In this document: positions 9,186 to 18,266 of the stretch, piece after piece
Position numbering within the stretch: the stretch's first letter is position 1
How the letters are laid out: every line of letters starts with the position of its first letter
Source: Candidatus Brocadia sinica JPN1
GTDB lineage: Bacteria > Planctomycetota > Brocadiia > Brocadiales > Brocadiaceae
Length of the DNA stretch: 64,000 bases
NCBI RefSeq assembly: GCF_000949635.1
Contig: NZ_BAFN01000001.1
Coordinates: 1,364,001 to 1,428,000, forward strand
Reading direction: 5' to 3'
The notes under the pieces: model-generated
What the model was told of the DNA's origin: nothing
The model's input: only the letters and a program-made list of their open reading frames with translations
Database searches by the model: none
Program-made: the position numbers and the translations under genes

Positions 9186-10326
9186 GTTTCTACCATTTTC
9201 AGTGCCGACTATTACCGAAGATGACATCGCCGCAGTGGCGGAGGTCTTTCGTTCCGGCTGGATAACCACCGGCCAAAAGGCGGCCGATTTTGAAAAGAAG
9301 TTCGCGGAGTACATTGGCTGTCCTGCCGCGGTCGCTCTTACATCGGCAACTGGTGGCATGCACGTCACTTTCAATGCCCTCGACATAGGCCCGGGTGATG
9401 AGGTCATTACGCCCTCAATGACATGGGTATCGACCGTGAATCTGGCGGTTTTGGCAGGGGCAAGGCCGGTCTTTGTTGACGTAAATCGCGACACACTGAT
9501 GGTTTCCGTCACATCCATCGCGGCTGCGATGACATCGAGGACAAAGGTGATAGTTCCCGTTCATTTCGCCGGCTCTGCAGTCGATATGGACCCCATCCTG
9601 GAGTTGGCAAAGAAGCACGGTGTGGCTGTCGTCGAAGATGCAGCCCATGCAGCAGGCACATTCTACAAGGGCCGCCATGTCGGCAAGACCGGCACCTCGA
9701 TATTCTCTTTTCACCCGATAAAAAACATGACTACCGTCGAGGGCGGGATGTTCTGCTCTGACGATGCGGCACTGGTCGAACGTATCCGACGGCTAAAGTT
9801 CCATGGACTTGGCGTAGACGCGTTCGACAGGCAGATGCAAGGACGCTCTCCGCAGGCGGAGGTGCTGGAGCCTGGGTATAAGTACAACATGACGGACATC
9901 TCGGCTGTGCTGGGACTGAGGCAGCTTGCCCGGCTGGAAGAGTTCAATACCAAACGCACTGACCTTGCGATGCTGTATCGCAAGCGTTTGGCGGAGATAG
10001 ATGAATTGCTTCCTCTTGCGGACGTGAAGTATCCCGTCAGGCACGCATGGCACCTCTTTATTGTGCGCCTCGATACGGACAAGGCAGGTATGAGTCGCGA
10101 TGACTTTATGAAGGAACTGAAGGCACGCAATATCGGCACGGGCATTCATTTTCGTGCCGTACACCTGCAGAAGTATTATCTCGAAAAGATGGGAATGCGC
10201 CGCGGCATACTTCCCAATACCGAATGGAATTCCGACCGTATCTGTTCGCTGCCCCTTTTTCCCAATATGACCGGGCAGGATGTTGACGATGTGGTTAACA
10301 CCATCAAGGAAGTTCTGAGGAAGTGA
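9175..10326 (+). CDS. arnB: UDP-4-amino-4-deoxy-L-arabinose aminotransferase
   Basis: PLP-dependent DegT/DnrJ/EryC1/StrS aminotransferase, 383 residues, the usual ArnB length. It converts UDP-4-keto-arabinose to UDP-Ara4N with glutamate. The PLP lysine is K183 in SFHPIKNMTTVEGG; the PLP-phosphate and ring contacts lie in TSATGGMH (about 56-63) and VVEDAAHAAG (about 152-161). The N-terminus FLPFSVPTITEDDI and the GWITTGQKAADFE block are ArnB-like. It overlaps arnT by 11 bp. The next arn gene is separated by MITE copy 2, so arnCAD may now depend on read-through or a new promoter. Confidence 0.93.
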   Translation: MRSKFLPFSVPTITEDDIAAVAEVFRSGWITTGQKAADFEKKFAEYIGCPAAVALTSATGGMHVTFNALDIGPGDEVITPSMTWVSTVNLAVLAGARPVFVDVNRDTLMVSVTSIAAAMTSRTKVIVPVHFAGSAVDMDPILELAKKHGVAVVEDAAHAAGTFYKGRHVGKTGTSIFSFHPIKNMTTVEGGMFCSDDAALVERIRRLKFHGLGVDAFDRQMQGRSPQAEVLEPGYKYNMTDISAVLGLRQLARLEEFNTKRTDLAMLYRKRLAEIDELLPLADVKYPVRHAWHLFIVRLDTDKAGMSRDDFMKELKARNIGTGIHFRAVHLQKYYLEKMGMRRGILPNTEWNSDRICSLPLFPNMTGQDVDDVVNTIKEVLRK

Positions 10327-10335
10327 TGCATACTA

Positions 10336-10603
10336 TACTCAAGAGGCTCACAATTTGTGATTTATAGACTTGATACGGAGTCGCCATAATCTAACGGGGT
10401 GGCACGGACAAGCTATGCTTGTCCGTGTTTTTGCAATACCGCTTAATGACTTGTGCTTGCGTGGTCTGCCTTGTATTGTCTATCCAAATGTTAAAATGAA
10501 TACTTCGTAAACAATGTTGTGTAAGTCCAACACGGACAAACGGAGTTTGTCCGTGCCACCCTGTTACCAATTTAAAATTCACCTTTTATGAACATCTTGA
10601 GTA
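10336..10603 (+). mobile_element. MITE copy 2 (~268 bp) inserted between arnB and arnC
   Basis: Full-length member of the same family as copies 1 and 3. The terminal inverted repeats start and end TACTCAAGA / TCTTGAGTA. TA dinucleotides flank it (10334-10335 and 10604-10605). The two internal GGACAAGC/GCTTGTCC and GGACAAAC/GTTTGTCC hairpins are both present. It fills almost the whole arnB-arnC gap; arnC's Shine-Dalgarno GAAGGAGAGG begins just after the right end. Confidence 0.9.
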
Positions 10604-10621
10604 TATGAAGGAGAGGTAGAG

Positions 10622-11608
10622 ATGGACTCGTTAGTTTCTGTCGTCATCCCCGTGTATAACGAGGAACACAACCTCGAAGATCTGGTCAGGCGGTGTCTTG
10701 CTGCCTGCTCGCAGATGAAAAGACCATTCGAGGTCATACTTGTGGACGATGGTAGTCGTGACAAATCTGCCTCGATGATCTCGGAAGCAGGCGTAAGACA
10801 CGGTGGCAAGATAGTTGGTGTGCTCCTCAACAGAAACTACGGCCAGCATTCAGCCGTCATGGCGGGCTTTTCCGAGTCACGGGGAGAGGTCATAGTAACA
10901 CTTGATGCTGACCTGCAAAATCCGCCAGAGGAGATACCCAGGCTCGTCGCCAAAATGGATGAAGGCTACGACGTTGTCGCCAGCCAGCGGGAGAACCGTC
11001 AGGACCCGCTTTTTCGCAAGATCGCATCGAAGCTCATCAACAAGGCTGCCCAGAAGTCAACCGGTGTAACGATGACTGATTACGGCTGCATGCTCCGCGC
11101 ATATCGCCGCCATATCGTTGATGCCATGCTCCAGTGCCATGAGCGAAGCACGTTCATCCCCATCCTTGCCAACAGCTTTGCCCGCAGGACGGCGGAGATA
11201 CCTGTCGGGCACTCCGAACGCATGAAGGGTGAGTCGAAATACAGCCTCTGGAAACTCATCAATCTGCAGTTTGACCTGTTGACGAGCATGACGATGTTCC
11301 CTCTTCGAATGCTCAGCATAATAGGCATAGTAGTTGCCGCTCTTGGCATAGGTTTCGGTATCATGCTGCTGGTAATGCGTTCAGTGCATGGGCCTGAATG
11401 GGCTGCACAGGGCGTCTTCACGTTGTTCTCAATTCTCTTCATCTTCATCGGCGCCCAGTTCGTAGGAATGGGGCTGCTGGGGGAGTATATCGGCCGCATT
11501 TACAGCGATGTCCGCGCCAGACCGCGCTACTTTGTGCAGCAGGTCGTCGGCAGAGAAAAAGACAGTGACGTCCCGCGCGTCAAGAAAGGATCTGATGTGA
11601 AAATATGA
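10622..11608 (+). CDS. arnC: Undecaprenyl-phosphate 4-deoxy-4-formamido-L-arabinose transferase
   Basis: GT2 glycosyltransferase of 328 residues that loads formyl-Ara4N onto undecaprenyl phosphate on the cytoplasmic face. The N-terminal GT-A domain shows [16 protein letters not shown] (about 6-21), LVDDGSRD (about 40-47), [15 protein letters not shown] and the metal-binding [13 protein letters not shown] (about 92-104). Two transmembrane helices lie near the C-terminus (about 227-253 and 262-286). The AGGAGAGG ribosome site sits right beside the MITE end. It overlaps arnA by 4 bp (ATGA). Dolichol-phosphate-mannose-synthase-like GT2 enzymes are the alternative, but the operon settles the call. 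Confidence 0.92.
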   Translation: MDSLVSVVIPVYNEEHNLEDLVRRCLAACSQMKRPFEVILVDDGSRDKSASMISEAGVRHGGKIVGVLLNRNYGQHSAVMAGFSESRGEVIVTLDADLQNPPEEIPRLVAKMDEGYDVVASQRENRQDPLFRKIASKLINKAAQKSTGVTMTDYGCMLRAYRRHIVDAMLQCHERSTFIPILANSFARRTAEIPVGHSERMKGESKYSLWKLINLQFDLLTSMTMFPLRMLSIIGIVVAALGIGFGIMLLVMRSVHGPEWAAQGVFTLFSILFIFIGAQFVGMGLLGEYIGRIYSDVRARPRYFVQQVVGREKDSDVPRVKKGSDVKI

Positions 11609-13614
11609 AAGCAGTTGTCCTCGCATATCACAACATCGGTTGTATCGGCATCGAGGCATTGATGAGAAACGGCATCGAGATAGTCGCCGTCTTCACTCAT
11701 AAGGAAGACCCGGCAGAGAACATCTGGTTCAGTTCGGTGGCAGAGTTGGCTGCTTCGAAAAATATCTCCGTCTTTGCCCCTGACGACATCAACCATCCCA
11801 TCTGGGTGCACAGGATACGGCAGTTCAAGCCCGATATCATTTTCTCGTTCTACTACCGCAACATGGTCAAGCCAGCCATTCTCGATATCCCCTCCCAAGG
11901 CTGCCTGAACCTGCATGGCTCTCTCCTGCCAAAGTATCGTGGCCGCTGCCCTATCAACTGGGCACTCATCCACGGCGAGCAGGAGACCGGCGTTACGCTC
12001 CATTACATGACCCCAAATCCCGATGACGGCGATATCGTCTGCCAGAAGAAATTTGCCATCACCGTGGACGACACACCAAAGAGCCTCTTCGAAAAGTCCG
12101 CCGCGGCATCGGCCGCTCTGCTCGATGAAATACTGCCCAAGTTAGAGAACGGCAATGCCCCCCGCTATCAGCAGGACCATTCGAAGGCAACCTATTTCAG
12201 CGGCCGCCGCCCTGCCGACGGCGAGATAGACTGGAAGAAGCCAGCGCACGACATAAGGAATCTCATCCGCGCTGTCACTCACCCGTACCCCGGGGCATTC
12301 AGCTACATCGGCGAGAGCAAGTACGTCTTCTGGGCAGCCTCGGAAATAAAACAACGCCGCAGCAGCAAGGTCGTGCCAGGAACCATCCTCTCTCTTGACC
12401 CGCTGGTGGTTGCCTGCGGCAAGGATATCCTGCGTATCGACTACGGCCAGATCGATGGCGGTATCTATATGAGTGGCGCCCAGATGGCTCGCGACCTTAA
12501 TCTCGTTGAGGGTCTCAAGTTCGGACCCAGCGCCAGCCGCCGTGCCGAGATGACGACGAAAAAGAAGGTGCTCATCCTCGGCGTCAATGGCTTCATAGGC
12601 AACTTCTTCAGCGAGCGGCTCCTGCAGGACGGCAGGTATGAGGTCTACGGCATGGACCTCTATTCCAACCACATTCAAAATCTTTTGAACAGGCCGGGCT
12701 TCCACTTTGAGGAAGGCGACATTTCCATCCACGGCGATTGGATAGAGTATCATGTCAAGAAATGCGATATCGTATTGCCTCTGGTGGCCATCGCTACGCC
12801 CATAGAATACACGCGCAACCCGCTACGGGTTTTTGAGCTTGACTTTGAGCAGAATCTCCGCGTCGTCAGGTACTGCGTCAAGTATAAAAGACGCATAATC
12901 TTCCCCTCGACATCCGAGGTTTACGGCATGTGCGACGATCCGGATTTCGACGAAGATGATTCCCGTCTTATCCTGGGGCCCATCCGCATGCAGCGATGGA
13001 TATACTCCTGCTCCAAGCAGCTTCTGGACCGCGTCATCTGGGCCTATGGCGCTAAAGAGGGCCTGAAGTTCACACTCTTTCGCCCGTTCAACTGGATAGG
13101 GCCGAAGCTCGACAGCCTTAAGAGCGCCCGCATTGGCAGCTCCCGGGCCATCACGCAGCTCATCCTCAATCTCCTGCAGGGCACGCCCATTCAGCTCATT
13201 GACGGCGGTCTCCAGAAACGCTGCTTTACGGATGTCTCCGATGGCATTGAGGCCCTCTTCCGCATTGTAGAGAACAAGGACCACAACTGTGACGGCCGCA
13301 TAATAAACATAGGGAACCCGGAGAACGAGGCAAGCATCAAGGAGCTTGCAGAAATGCTGCTTGAGAAATTCGAGAAGCATCCGCTGCGGTCCAAGTTCCC
13401 ACCGTTCGCCGGTTTCCGCATCCTCGAAAGCGCCTCGTACTATGGTGCTGGATACCAGGATGTGCAGCACCGCAAACCCAGCATCAAGAACGCCAGGAAG
13501 CTGCTTGGCTGGAACCCTGTCGTAATGCTGAATGATTCCGTTGAGAAGACGCTGGATTTCTTCATCAGGGAATCTGTCGAATCAGGTGAAATAGATACGG
13601 GCAATGGCGACTGA
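11605..13614 (+). CDS. arnA: Bifunctional UDP-Ara4N formyltransferase / UDP-glucuronate decarboxylase
   Basis: Two-domain enzyme of 669 residues, as in enterobacteria. The formyltransferase half (about 1-305) has N102, H104 and D140 ([13 protein letters not shown] and TPNPDDGD), the residues that transfer the formyl group from 10-formyl-THF. The decarboxylase half (about 317-660) begins with the NAD-binding [10 protein letters not shown], has the catalytic-region STSEVYGM, the [10 protein letters not shown] tyrosine/lysine pair, and [14 protein letters not shown] near the end, with the arginine needed for decarboxylation. The oxidative decarboxylation and the formylation steps are thus both supplied. 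Start overlaps arnC by 4 bp. Confidence 0.95.
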   Translation: MKAVVLAYHNIGCIGIEALMRNGIEIVAVFTHKEDPAENIWFSSVAELAASKNISVFAPDDINHPIWVHRIRQFKPDIIFSFYYRNMVKPAILDIPSQGCLNLHGSLLPKYRGRCPINWALIHGEQETGVTLHYMTPNPDDGDIVCQKKFAITVDDTPKSLFEKSAAASAALLDEILPKLENGNAPRYQQDHSKATYFSGRRPADGEIDWKKPAHDIRNLIRAVTHPYPGAFSYIGESKYVFWAASEIKQRRSSKVVPGTILSLDPLVVACGKDILRIDYGQIDGGIYMSGAQMARDLNLVEGLKFGPSASRRAEMTTKKKVLILGVNGFIGNFFSERLLQDGRYEVYGMDLYSNHIQNLLNRPGFHFEEGDISIHGDWIEYHVKKCDIVLPLVAIATPIEYTRNPLRVFELDFEQNLRVVRYCVKYKRRIIFPSTSEVYGMCDDPDFDEDDSRLILGPIRMQRWIYSCSKQLLDRVIWAYGAKEGLKFTLFRPFNWIGPKLDSLKSARIGSSRAITQLILNLLQGTPIQLIDGGLQKRCFTDVSDGIEALFRIVENKDHNCDGRIINIGNPENEASIKELAEMLLEKFEKHPLRSKFPPFAGFRILESASYYGAGYQDVQHRKPSIKNARKLLGWNPVVMLNDSVEKTLDFFIRESVESGEIDTGNGD

Positions 13615-13656
13615 GGTTGAGGACCAGAACGAGCGGACTGCCGTGTTGCCTGGGAT

Positions 13657-14592
13657 ATGAATATGACGACAAAAGTTGGCCTCAGAGTTGATATTGACAC
13701 GTTCCGGGGGACGCGACTCGGCGTCCCGGCTCTCTGCAAGCTCTTCGATGAGCGCGAAGTCAAAGCATCGTTCTTCTTCTCGGTAGGCCAGGACAACATG
13801 GGTCGTCATCTCTGGCGGCTGCTCAGACCTGCATTCCTTTGGAAGATGCTGCGGACGCGGGCTGCGAGTCTTTACGGCTGGGACATTATCTTTCAGGGTA
13901 TCTTTTGGCCAGGCCCCATCATTGGAAAGAAGCTGGCTCCCCAGATTCGCCTTGCCGTCCGGCGTGGCCACGAAATCGGTCTGCACGCATGGGACCATCA
14001 GGCATGGCAGGCCCACATCGATACCATGACTGCGGAGGATATCCGTCTTGTTCTCCGCAGGGGCTTTTATATGCTCACCGACATAACAGGCACACCGCCG
14101 ACCTGCTCGGCTGTACCGGCGTGGAAGTGCACGGATAACGTCCTGCTGGCAAAGGCAGAATTTCCATTCGTGTATAACAGCGACTGCCGGGGCACCAGCA
14201 TCTTCCGGCCTGTCGTGGATGGCAAAGCTCTCTCACAACCGCAGATACCCGTCACCCTGCCGACCTATGACGAGGCCATCGGCAAGAATGGCATCACCCC
14301 CGCCAACTATAACGAGTTCATGCTTTCGCAGATTAAGCCCGGCGGCCTGAATGTCCTGACCATACACGCCGAAGTCGAAGGCATCGCCTGCGCCATGCTG
14401 TTCGCGGACTTTCTTGAGGCTGCTAAAGGGCGGGGCATATCATTCGTTCCTCTCGGGGATCTTCTCAAGGATGCGAGGCATATCGTTTCCGGAATGATGA
14501 CCAGGTCTCCTTTTCCTGGCCGCGAAGGCTGGGTCTCTTTCCAGGGCGATCTGCAACGAGAGAAGCCCGCCTGCCATGACCGGAGACAGTGA
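13657..14592 (+). CDS. arnD: 4-deoxy-4-formamido-L-arabinose-phosphoundecaprenol deformylase
   Basis: NodB-type polysaccharide deacetylase of 311 residues that removes the formyl group from undecaprenyl-phosphate-Ara4FN, making flux through ArnC irreversible. Visible features are GLRVDIDTFRGTRLGVPAL near the N-terminus (catalytic-type Asp pair), EIGLHAWDHQAWQAH (about 107-121, the metal-binding histidines), SAVPAWKCTD and a final TIHAEVEGIACA block (about 237-248). It lies 42 bp after arnA and is the last intact gene of the G+C-rich arn set. Confidence 0.92.
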   Translation: MNMTTKVGLRVDIDTFRGTRLGVPALCKLFDEREVKASFFFSVGQDNMGRHLWRLLRPAFLWKMLRTRAASLYGWDIIFQGIFWPGPIIGKKLAPQIRLAVRRGHEIGLHAWDHQAWQAHIDTMTAEDIRLVLRRGFYMLTDITGTPPTCSAVPAWKCTDNVLLAKAEFPFVYNSDCRGTSIFRPVVDGKALSQPQIPVTLPTYDEAIGKNGITPANYNEFMLSQIKPGGLNVLTIHAEVEGIACAMLFADFLEAAKGRGISFVPLGDLLKDARHIVSGMMTRSPFPGREGWVSFQGDLQREKPACHDRRQ

Positions 14593-14595
14593 GAC

Positions 14596-14667
14596 ATGGG
14601 GCAGGTGAAAAAGCACGCACTGATAGTTGTACCCCACTTTGTGGCGGTCTATAGCGCAGACGCATAA
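14596..14667 (+). pseudogene. Truncated gene start behind arnD
   Basis: Three bases after the arnD stop an ATG opens a 23-codon reading frame beginning MGQVKKHALIVV. It keeps the G+C-rich style of the arn block, then ends at TAA, and the DNA turns AT-rich before MITE copy 3. It reads like the 5' stump of a further operon gene whose remainder was lost. It is too short to identify. Confidence 0.4.
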
Positions 14668-14737
14668 CCATAAAAAGAAGATGTATCCGATATCCTCCGG
14701 TGATAACACCCGCTAAAAGCAATCTGCAATAATTTTA

Positions 14738-15007
14738 TACCCAAGAGGCTCACCAGTTGTGATTAACAACTTGATAGATATTACCATAATCCCACGAGGT
14801 GGCACGGACAAGCTATGCTTGTCCGTGTTTTGTAATACTACCTAATGCAGTGTGCTTGCAATGGTCAGAATGGTATAGGTCTATCTGACAACGTTCAAAA
14901 TGGATAATTCGTAAACCATGGTGTGCAAGGTCAACACGGGCAAACGGAGTTTGTCCGTACCACCCTGTTATCAATTTAACAGTCACATTTTATGAGCATC
15001 ATGAGTA
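14738..15007 (+). mobile_element. MITE copy 3 (~270 bp) downstream of the arn genes
   Basis: Full-length copy in the same orientation as copy 2, with TACCCAAGA / ATGAGTA termini, TA on both sides (14736-14737 and 15008-15009) and both internal stem-loops. It lies between the arn block and the GT87 gene. No coding content. Confidence 0.88.
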
Positions 15008-15098
15008 TAAACAAGGAAATATTTGCAACAACAGACAAAATATGCTACAAATCTATTCCTATCAATTCAGGAACGAAGCAAAATGGAGCAATGATGAG

Positions 15099-16349
15099 AT
15101 GAATCTAAAAGCCAATCCACAGAATCGCACCTATAAACTCCTTATCGTAATATTTGCAGTTATTATCCTGGTGTTTTCCATATTACCTGTTTGTAACTAT
15201 TTTCGCGGCAGCACCAAGGACTACGACAGGTTTTATCAAACAGGACAGAGTGTGCTTTCCGGCGGGGATATTTATGTCAAGGGAGGTCAAACATTCCAGT
15301 TTATGTACCCACCGACCGCGGCCATTCTTTACGCTCTTATGAGTATGTTTGGTTTACTCCCAATGATTGTGATTTTTGTCATTGCAAATTCGGCGTTATG
15401 GATGGTGAGTATTTTTTTGTCAGTGTATCTGACGACCGGAAAGATATTGCAGCAACATCCCCTTCTCTATCTGGCGCCAACCGCATGCTGCATCCCGTTT
15501 GTCTGGGATATTTATCAATTGGGACAACCAAATCTGTTGCTGCTGGTATGCATGCTCGGTGCATTTGTTTACCTTCAATTGAAAAAGGAGTGGCATGCCG
15601 GCGTTTTCATCGCTTTTGCAGCTTCACTTAAGGCATTCCCCATCCTTTCCCTGGTATATCTGCTCTATCGGCGACGCTGGAAAGCGGCATTATCTACCGT
15701 GGTGTTTCTGGTCTTTTTTCTCGTTGTATTGCCTATTCCGTTTCGTGGCTTCCAACGCAACCTTCAGGATCTTATAACCTGGAACAAAGGCATGGTTTTG
15801 CATTATGATACCGATTCGATTGCCCAACGTCCCGGCCGCGGGTACAGTTGGAAAAACCAATCCCTCATTGCCGTTGCAAACAGGCTGTTACGTCCTGTAG
15901 ACGCTTTTCACTCAAAAACCAGGCCTGTTTACGTAAATCTAGCAACTCTTGAATTTAAATACCTTAATGTAATTATCATAGCTACGGCTCTTGGTCTTTG
16001 TCTCTTTTATATCACCTCAATGCCGCACTCTGCACAGCGAACTATGCACACCGATTCGATTGAATATGCTATGCTGCTGATATTAATTTTGATCTTTACG
16101 CCGCTTTCATTTACGTACTTTTATGTTTGGCTTTTATATCCGCTCATGGTCGCTGTCCATATCCTGCTGGCCATGCCCTACCCGTCCCGGGCAAGGAATT
16201 TGACGCTCATCTGGTTTTTGGTGTGTCTCCTGCTCCTCAGCTTTATGTTGCCAATACCAGGATTTCGCTGGCTTGCGGCAATCGGCAGTACCTTGTATGC
16301 GTGCGTGTTATTGCTGGGAGGGCTTGGCTGGAAGCTGAGGCAGTTATGA
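15099..16349 (+). CDS. GT87-family (DUF2029) polyprenyl-phosphate mannosyltransferase-like membrane protein
   Basis: Multi-pass GT-C protein of about 416 residues resembling the GT87 alpha-mannosyltransferases (PimE-like) that use polyprenyl-phosphate sugars. An early soluble loop has STKDYDRFYQTGQSVLSGGDIY with the conserved acidic residue, then MYPPTAAILYALMS. Later blocks are QLGQPNLLLLVCMLGA and AASLKAFPILSLVYLLYRRRW; about ten membrane helices are visible. ATG 15099 has a closer ribosome site than ATG 15042, which would add 19 residues. Substrate unknown. Codon use is again AT-leaning, unlike the arn block. Confidence 0.75.
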   Translation: MNLKANPQNRTYKLLIVIFAVIILVFSILPVCNYFRGSTKDYDRFYQTGQSVLSGGDIYVKGGQTFQFMYPPTAAILYALMSMFGLLPMIVIFVIANSALWMVSIFLSVYLTTGKILQQHPLLYLAPTACCIPFVWDIYQLGQPNLLLLVCMLGAFVYLQLKKEWHAGVFIAFAASLKAFPILSLVYLLYRRRWKAALSTVVFLVFFLVVLPIPFRGFQRNLQDLITWNKGMVLHYDTDSIAQRPGRGYSWKNQSLIAVANRLLRPVDAFHSKTRPVYVNLATLEFKYLNVIIIATALGLCLFYITSMPHSAQRTMHTDSIEYAMLLILILIFTPLSFTYFYVWLLYPLMVAVHILLAMPYPSRARNLTLIWFLVCLLLLSFMLPIPGFRWLAAIGSTLYACVLLLGGLGWKLRQL

Positions 16350-16418
16350 AAGCGCGTCTCCGGAATGTATGCACACAGGTATCTGAGTAATCTGAAATTT
16401 GTGGTTACTTTTTAAGAA

Positions 16419-18044
16419 ATGAATTCAACAACTCCAGTGAACAATACCCGCATAATAGCAGCGTGTATCATACTGTTTACGGCTGCTCTCTTCCTGTTCA
16501 ATACAGGGAAAAGGGACCTGTGGGCGCCCGATGAGCCGCGTTATGCACAGGTTTCCAAGGAAATGAGGGAAACCGGTAATTTTATCGTCCCTCATTTAAA
16601 CAGTGCGCCTTATCCTGATAAACCCCCGCTCTTATTTTGGCTCATCAATGTATTTTCACTTCCTTTCGGAAAGATTACGGCATTATCTTCCCGCCTGCCT
16701 TCAGCCTTTACAGGTATCGGTTGCTGTCTGGCAATATTTTATTTTGGTAAAAGATTATATCAAAACACACGAATAGGTCTGCTGTCTGCCCTCATTCTTG
16801 CCACCAGTTCAAAGTTCCTCTGGATGGCCCATCGCGTGGCATTTGATGTCCTCCTTACGTTTTTTGTAACAATGGCGATACTGTGCTTTTATAAGGGATA
16901 TACAGAACAAAAAAGCAGGGGAAAAAATTATACACTTTTTTATATTTTCATGGCCCTGGGAGTCCTTACGAAGGGGCCTGTTGGTTTTATCCTTCCTTTT
17001 TGTGTTGTATTAACGTATCTCCTCTTGAAGAGAAATATGGGGATTTTAAAAGAAACATATCCCTGGACAGGTGGGTTGATATTTGTCTTTATTGTATTCA
17101 CGTGGGTCTGTCTGGCAGGTATCTACGGTGGTAAAGAATATACTTATCAAATCCTTTTTAAACAGAATGTCGGGAGATTCGCCAGTTCATTTGCCCATAA
17201 AAGGCCAATGTATTATTATTTCATCTATTTTCCGGTTAACTTTTTACCCTGGGGTGTCTTTATCCCAAGCATTGCAATATATCTGTTTTCAAAAAAAAGG
17301 AAAGGAAAAGATCAGGAGTATTCTGTTGCCTCTTGCTTGGTTTGCCGTTATTTTTGTTTTTTTTCCGTTGTATCAGGAAAAAGGGATATCTATGTACTTC
17401 CTCTTTACCCTGGCGCAGCCTTGCTTACTGCCTGGTTTTTGAATGAATTTGTTGAACAATTCCGGGAGAAACCTTTTAAAAAAATAGGTTATTATCCATG
17501 CTATACCCTGTGTATCGTATCGCTGGCATCTGGAATTATTTTACCGGTCGCAGTGTACAAAATCTTTCCTCAGTATACGACCACAACAATTCCGTTTGTA
17601 ATAATTCTCCTGATCGGCGGCTTTGCCATGTTACGTTTTGTAAAGTACGCCAGGATAATTCCTTTCCTGTTTACCCTCATTTTTGTTATTTTTGCCGTTT
17701 TTACCATGAGTACCTTGCAGGCTATTCCTGTTATGAACCAGTATAAATCAGCAAAAGAAATTTGCGATAAGGCCAATTCTATGATAAAATCCGGAGATAA
17801 ATTGGCCATGTACAATTTCTTCAGAGACCCTTACCTGTTCTACACAAACAGGAATTACATAGAAGTTATAAATGGGCTGGATGCCTTAAAACAATTTCTG
17901 AATACAACCGAACGGGTGTTTCTTTTTATTCAGGAGAAGGATTTCAGGGAGGTATCAAAATCTCCTGAAATGCCTCTCTTTGTGCTGGGAAAAGATTCCG
18001 TAGGACACAGAAACATCCTTTTCATCTCAAACAAGGAGAAGTAA
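16419..18044 (+). CDS. ArnT-like membrane glycosyltransferase (PMT/GT-C family), paralogue 2
   Basis: GT-C glycosyltransferase of 541 residues. The first loop has WAPDEPRYAQVSKEMRETG (about 32-50) and SAPYPDKPPLLFWLI (about 61-75), the same arrangement as the paralogue at 5762, with which it also shares GRFASSFAHKRPMYYYF (about 247-263). It has about twelve hydrophobic segments and a short C-terminal soluble domain. Base composition matches the general chromosome. Together with the gene at 5762 it brackets the arn block; the two may be old duplicates. It could transfer Ara4N or a different lipid-linked sugar. Confidence 0.83.
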   Translation: MNSTTPVNNTRIIAACIILFTAALFLFNTGKRDLWAPDEPRYAQVSKEMRETGNFIVPHLNSAPYPDKPPLLFWLINVFSLPFGKITALSSRLPSAFTGIGCCLAIFYFGKRLYQNTRIGLLSALILATSSKFLWMAHRVAFDVLLTFFVTMAILCFYKGYTEQKSRGKNYTLFYIFMALGVLTKGPVGFILPFCVVLTYLLLKRNMGILKETYPWTGGLIFVFIVFTWVCLAGIYGGKEYTYQILFKQNVGRFASSFAHKRPMYYYFIYFPVNFLPWGVFIPSIAIYLFSKKRKGKDQEYSVASCLVCRYFCFFSVVSGKRDIYVLPLYPGAALLTAWFLNEFVEQFREKPFKKIGYYPCYTLCIVSLASGIILPVAVYKIFPQYTTTTIPFVIILLIGGFAMLRFVKYARIIPFLFTLIFVIFAVFTMSTLQAIPVMNQYKSAKEICDKANSMIKSGDKLAMYNFFRDPYLFYTNRNYIEVINGLDALKQFLNTTERVFLFIQEKDFREVSKSPEMPLFVLGKDSVGHRNILFISNKEK

Positions 18045-18076
18045 ACCCGATGCGGCGCAGCCGCAACCAAAAATGA

Positions 18077-18096
18077 GTTACCTGGTACCAGGTAAC
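18077..18096. repeat. Perfect 20-bp palindrome GTTACCTGGTACCAGGTAAC
   Basis: A fully symmetric 20-mer lies between the glycosyltransferase and aprA, next to a second palindrome (TGCGGCGCAGCCGCA, just before it). A related TTGCGGCTATGCTGCGCCAGGTAA string occurs near 5723-5746. It could be a REP-type unit, a terminator stem without a U-tract, or a regulator site for the apr operon. The rest of the gap 18045-18266 is AT-rich promoter-like DNA. Confidence 0.5.
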
Positions 18097-18266
18097 AAAT
18101 GCCATCGTTTGTTTTTTGACTAATTCAAAATTCAAATACTGAAATCCGGAAATACCCCTCTTCAATTCCTTTCTTATTTTTCTTTTCTCTAATTCGTTTT
18201 AAAATTGACATGGGAATAAAATATGAGTAGTATAATTTTTTTTATAAAATTCTTGATTTTACCTCT

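Noticed and set aside
12142-13470. Long minus-strand reading frames opposite arnA
   Set aside because: They are shadows of the G+C-rich arnA codons, with no ribosome site and no recognisable protein.
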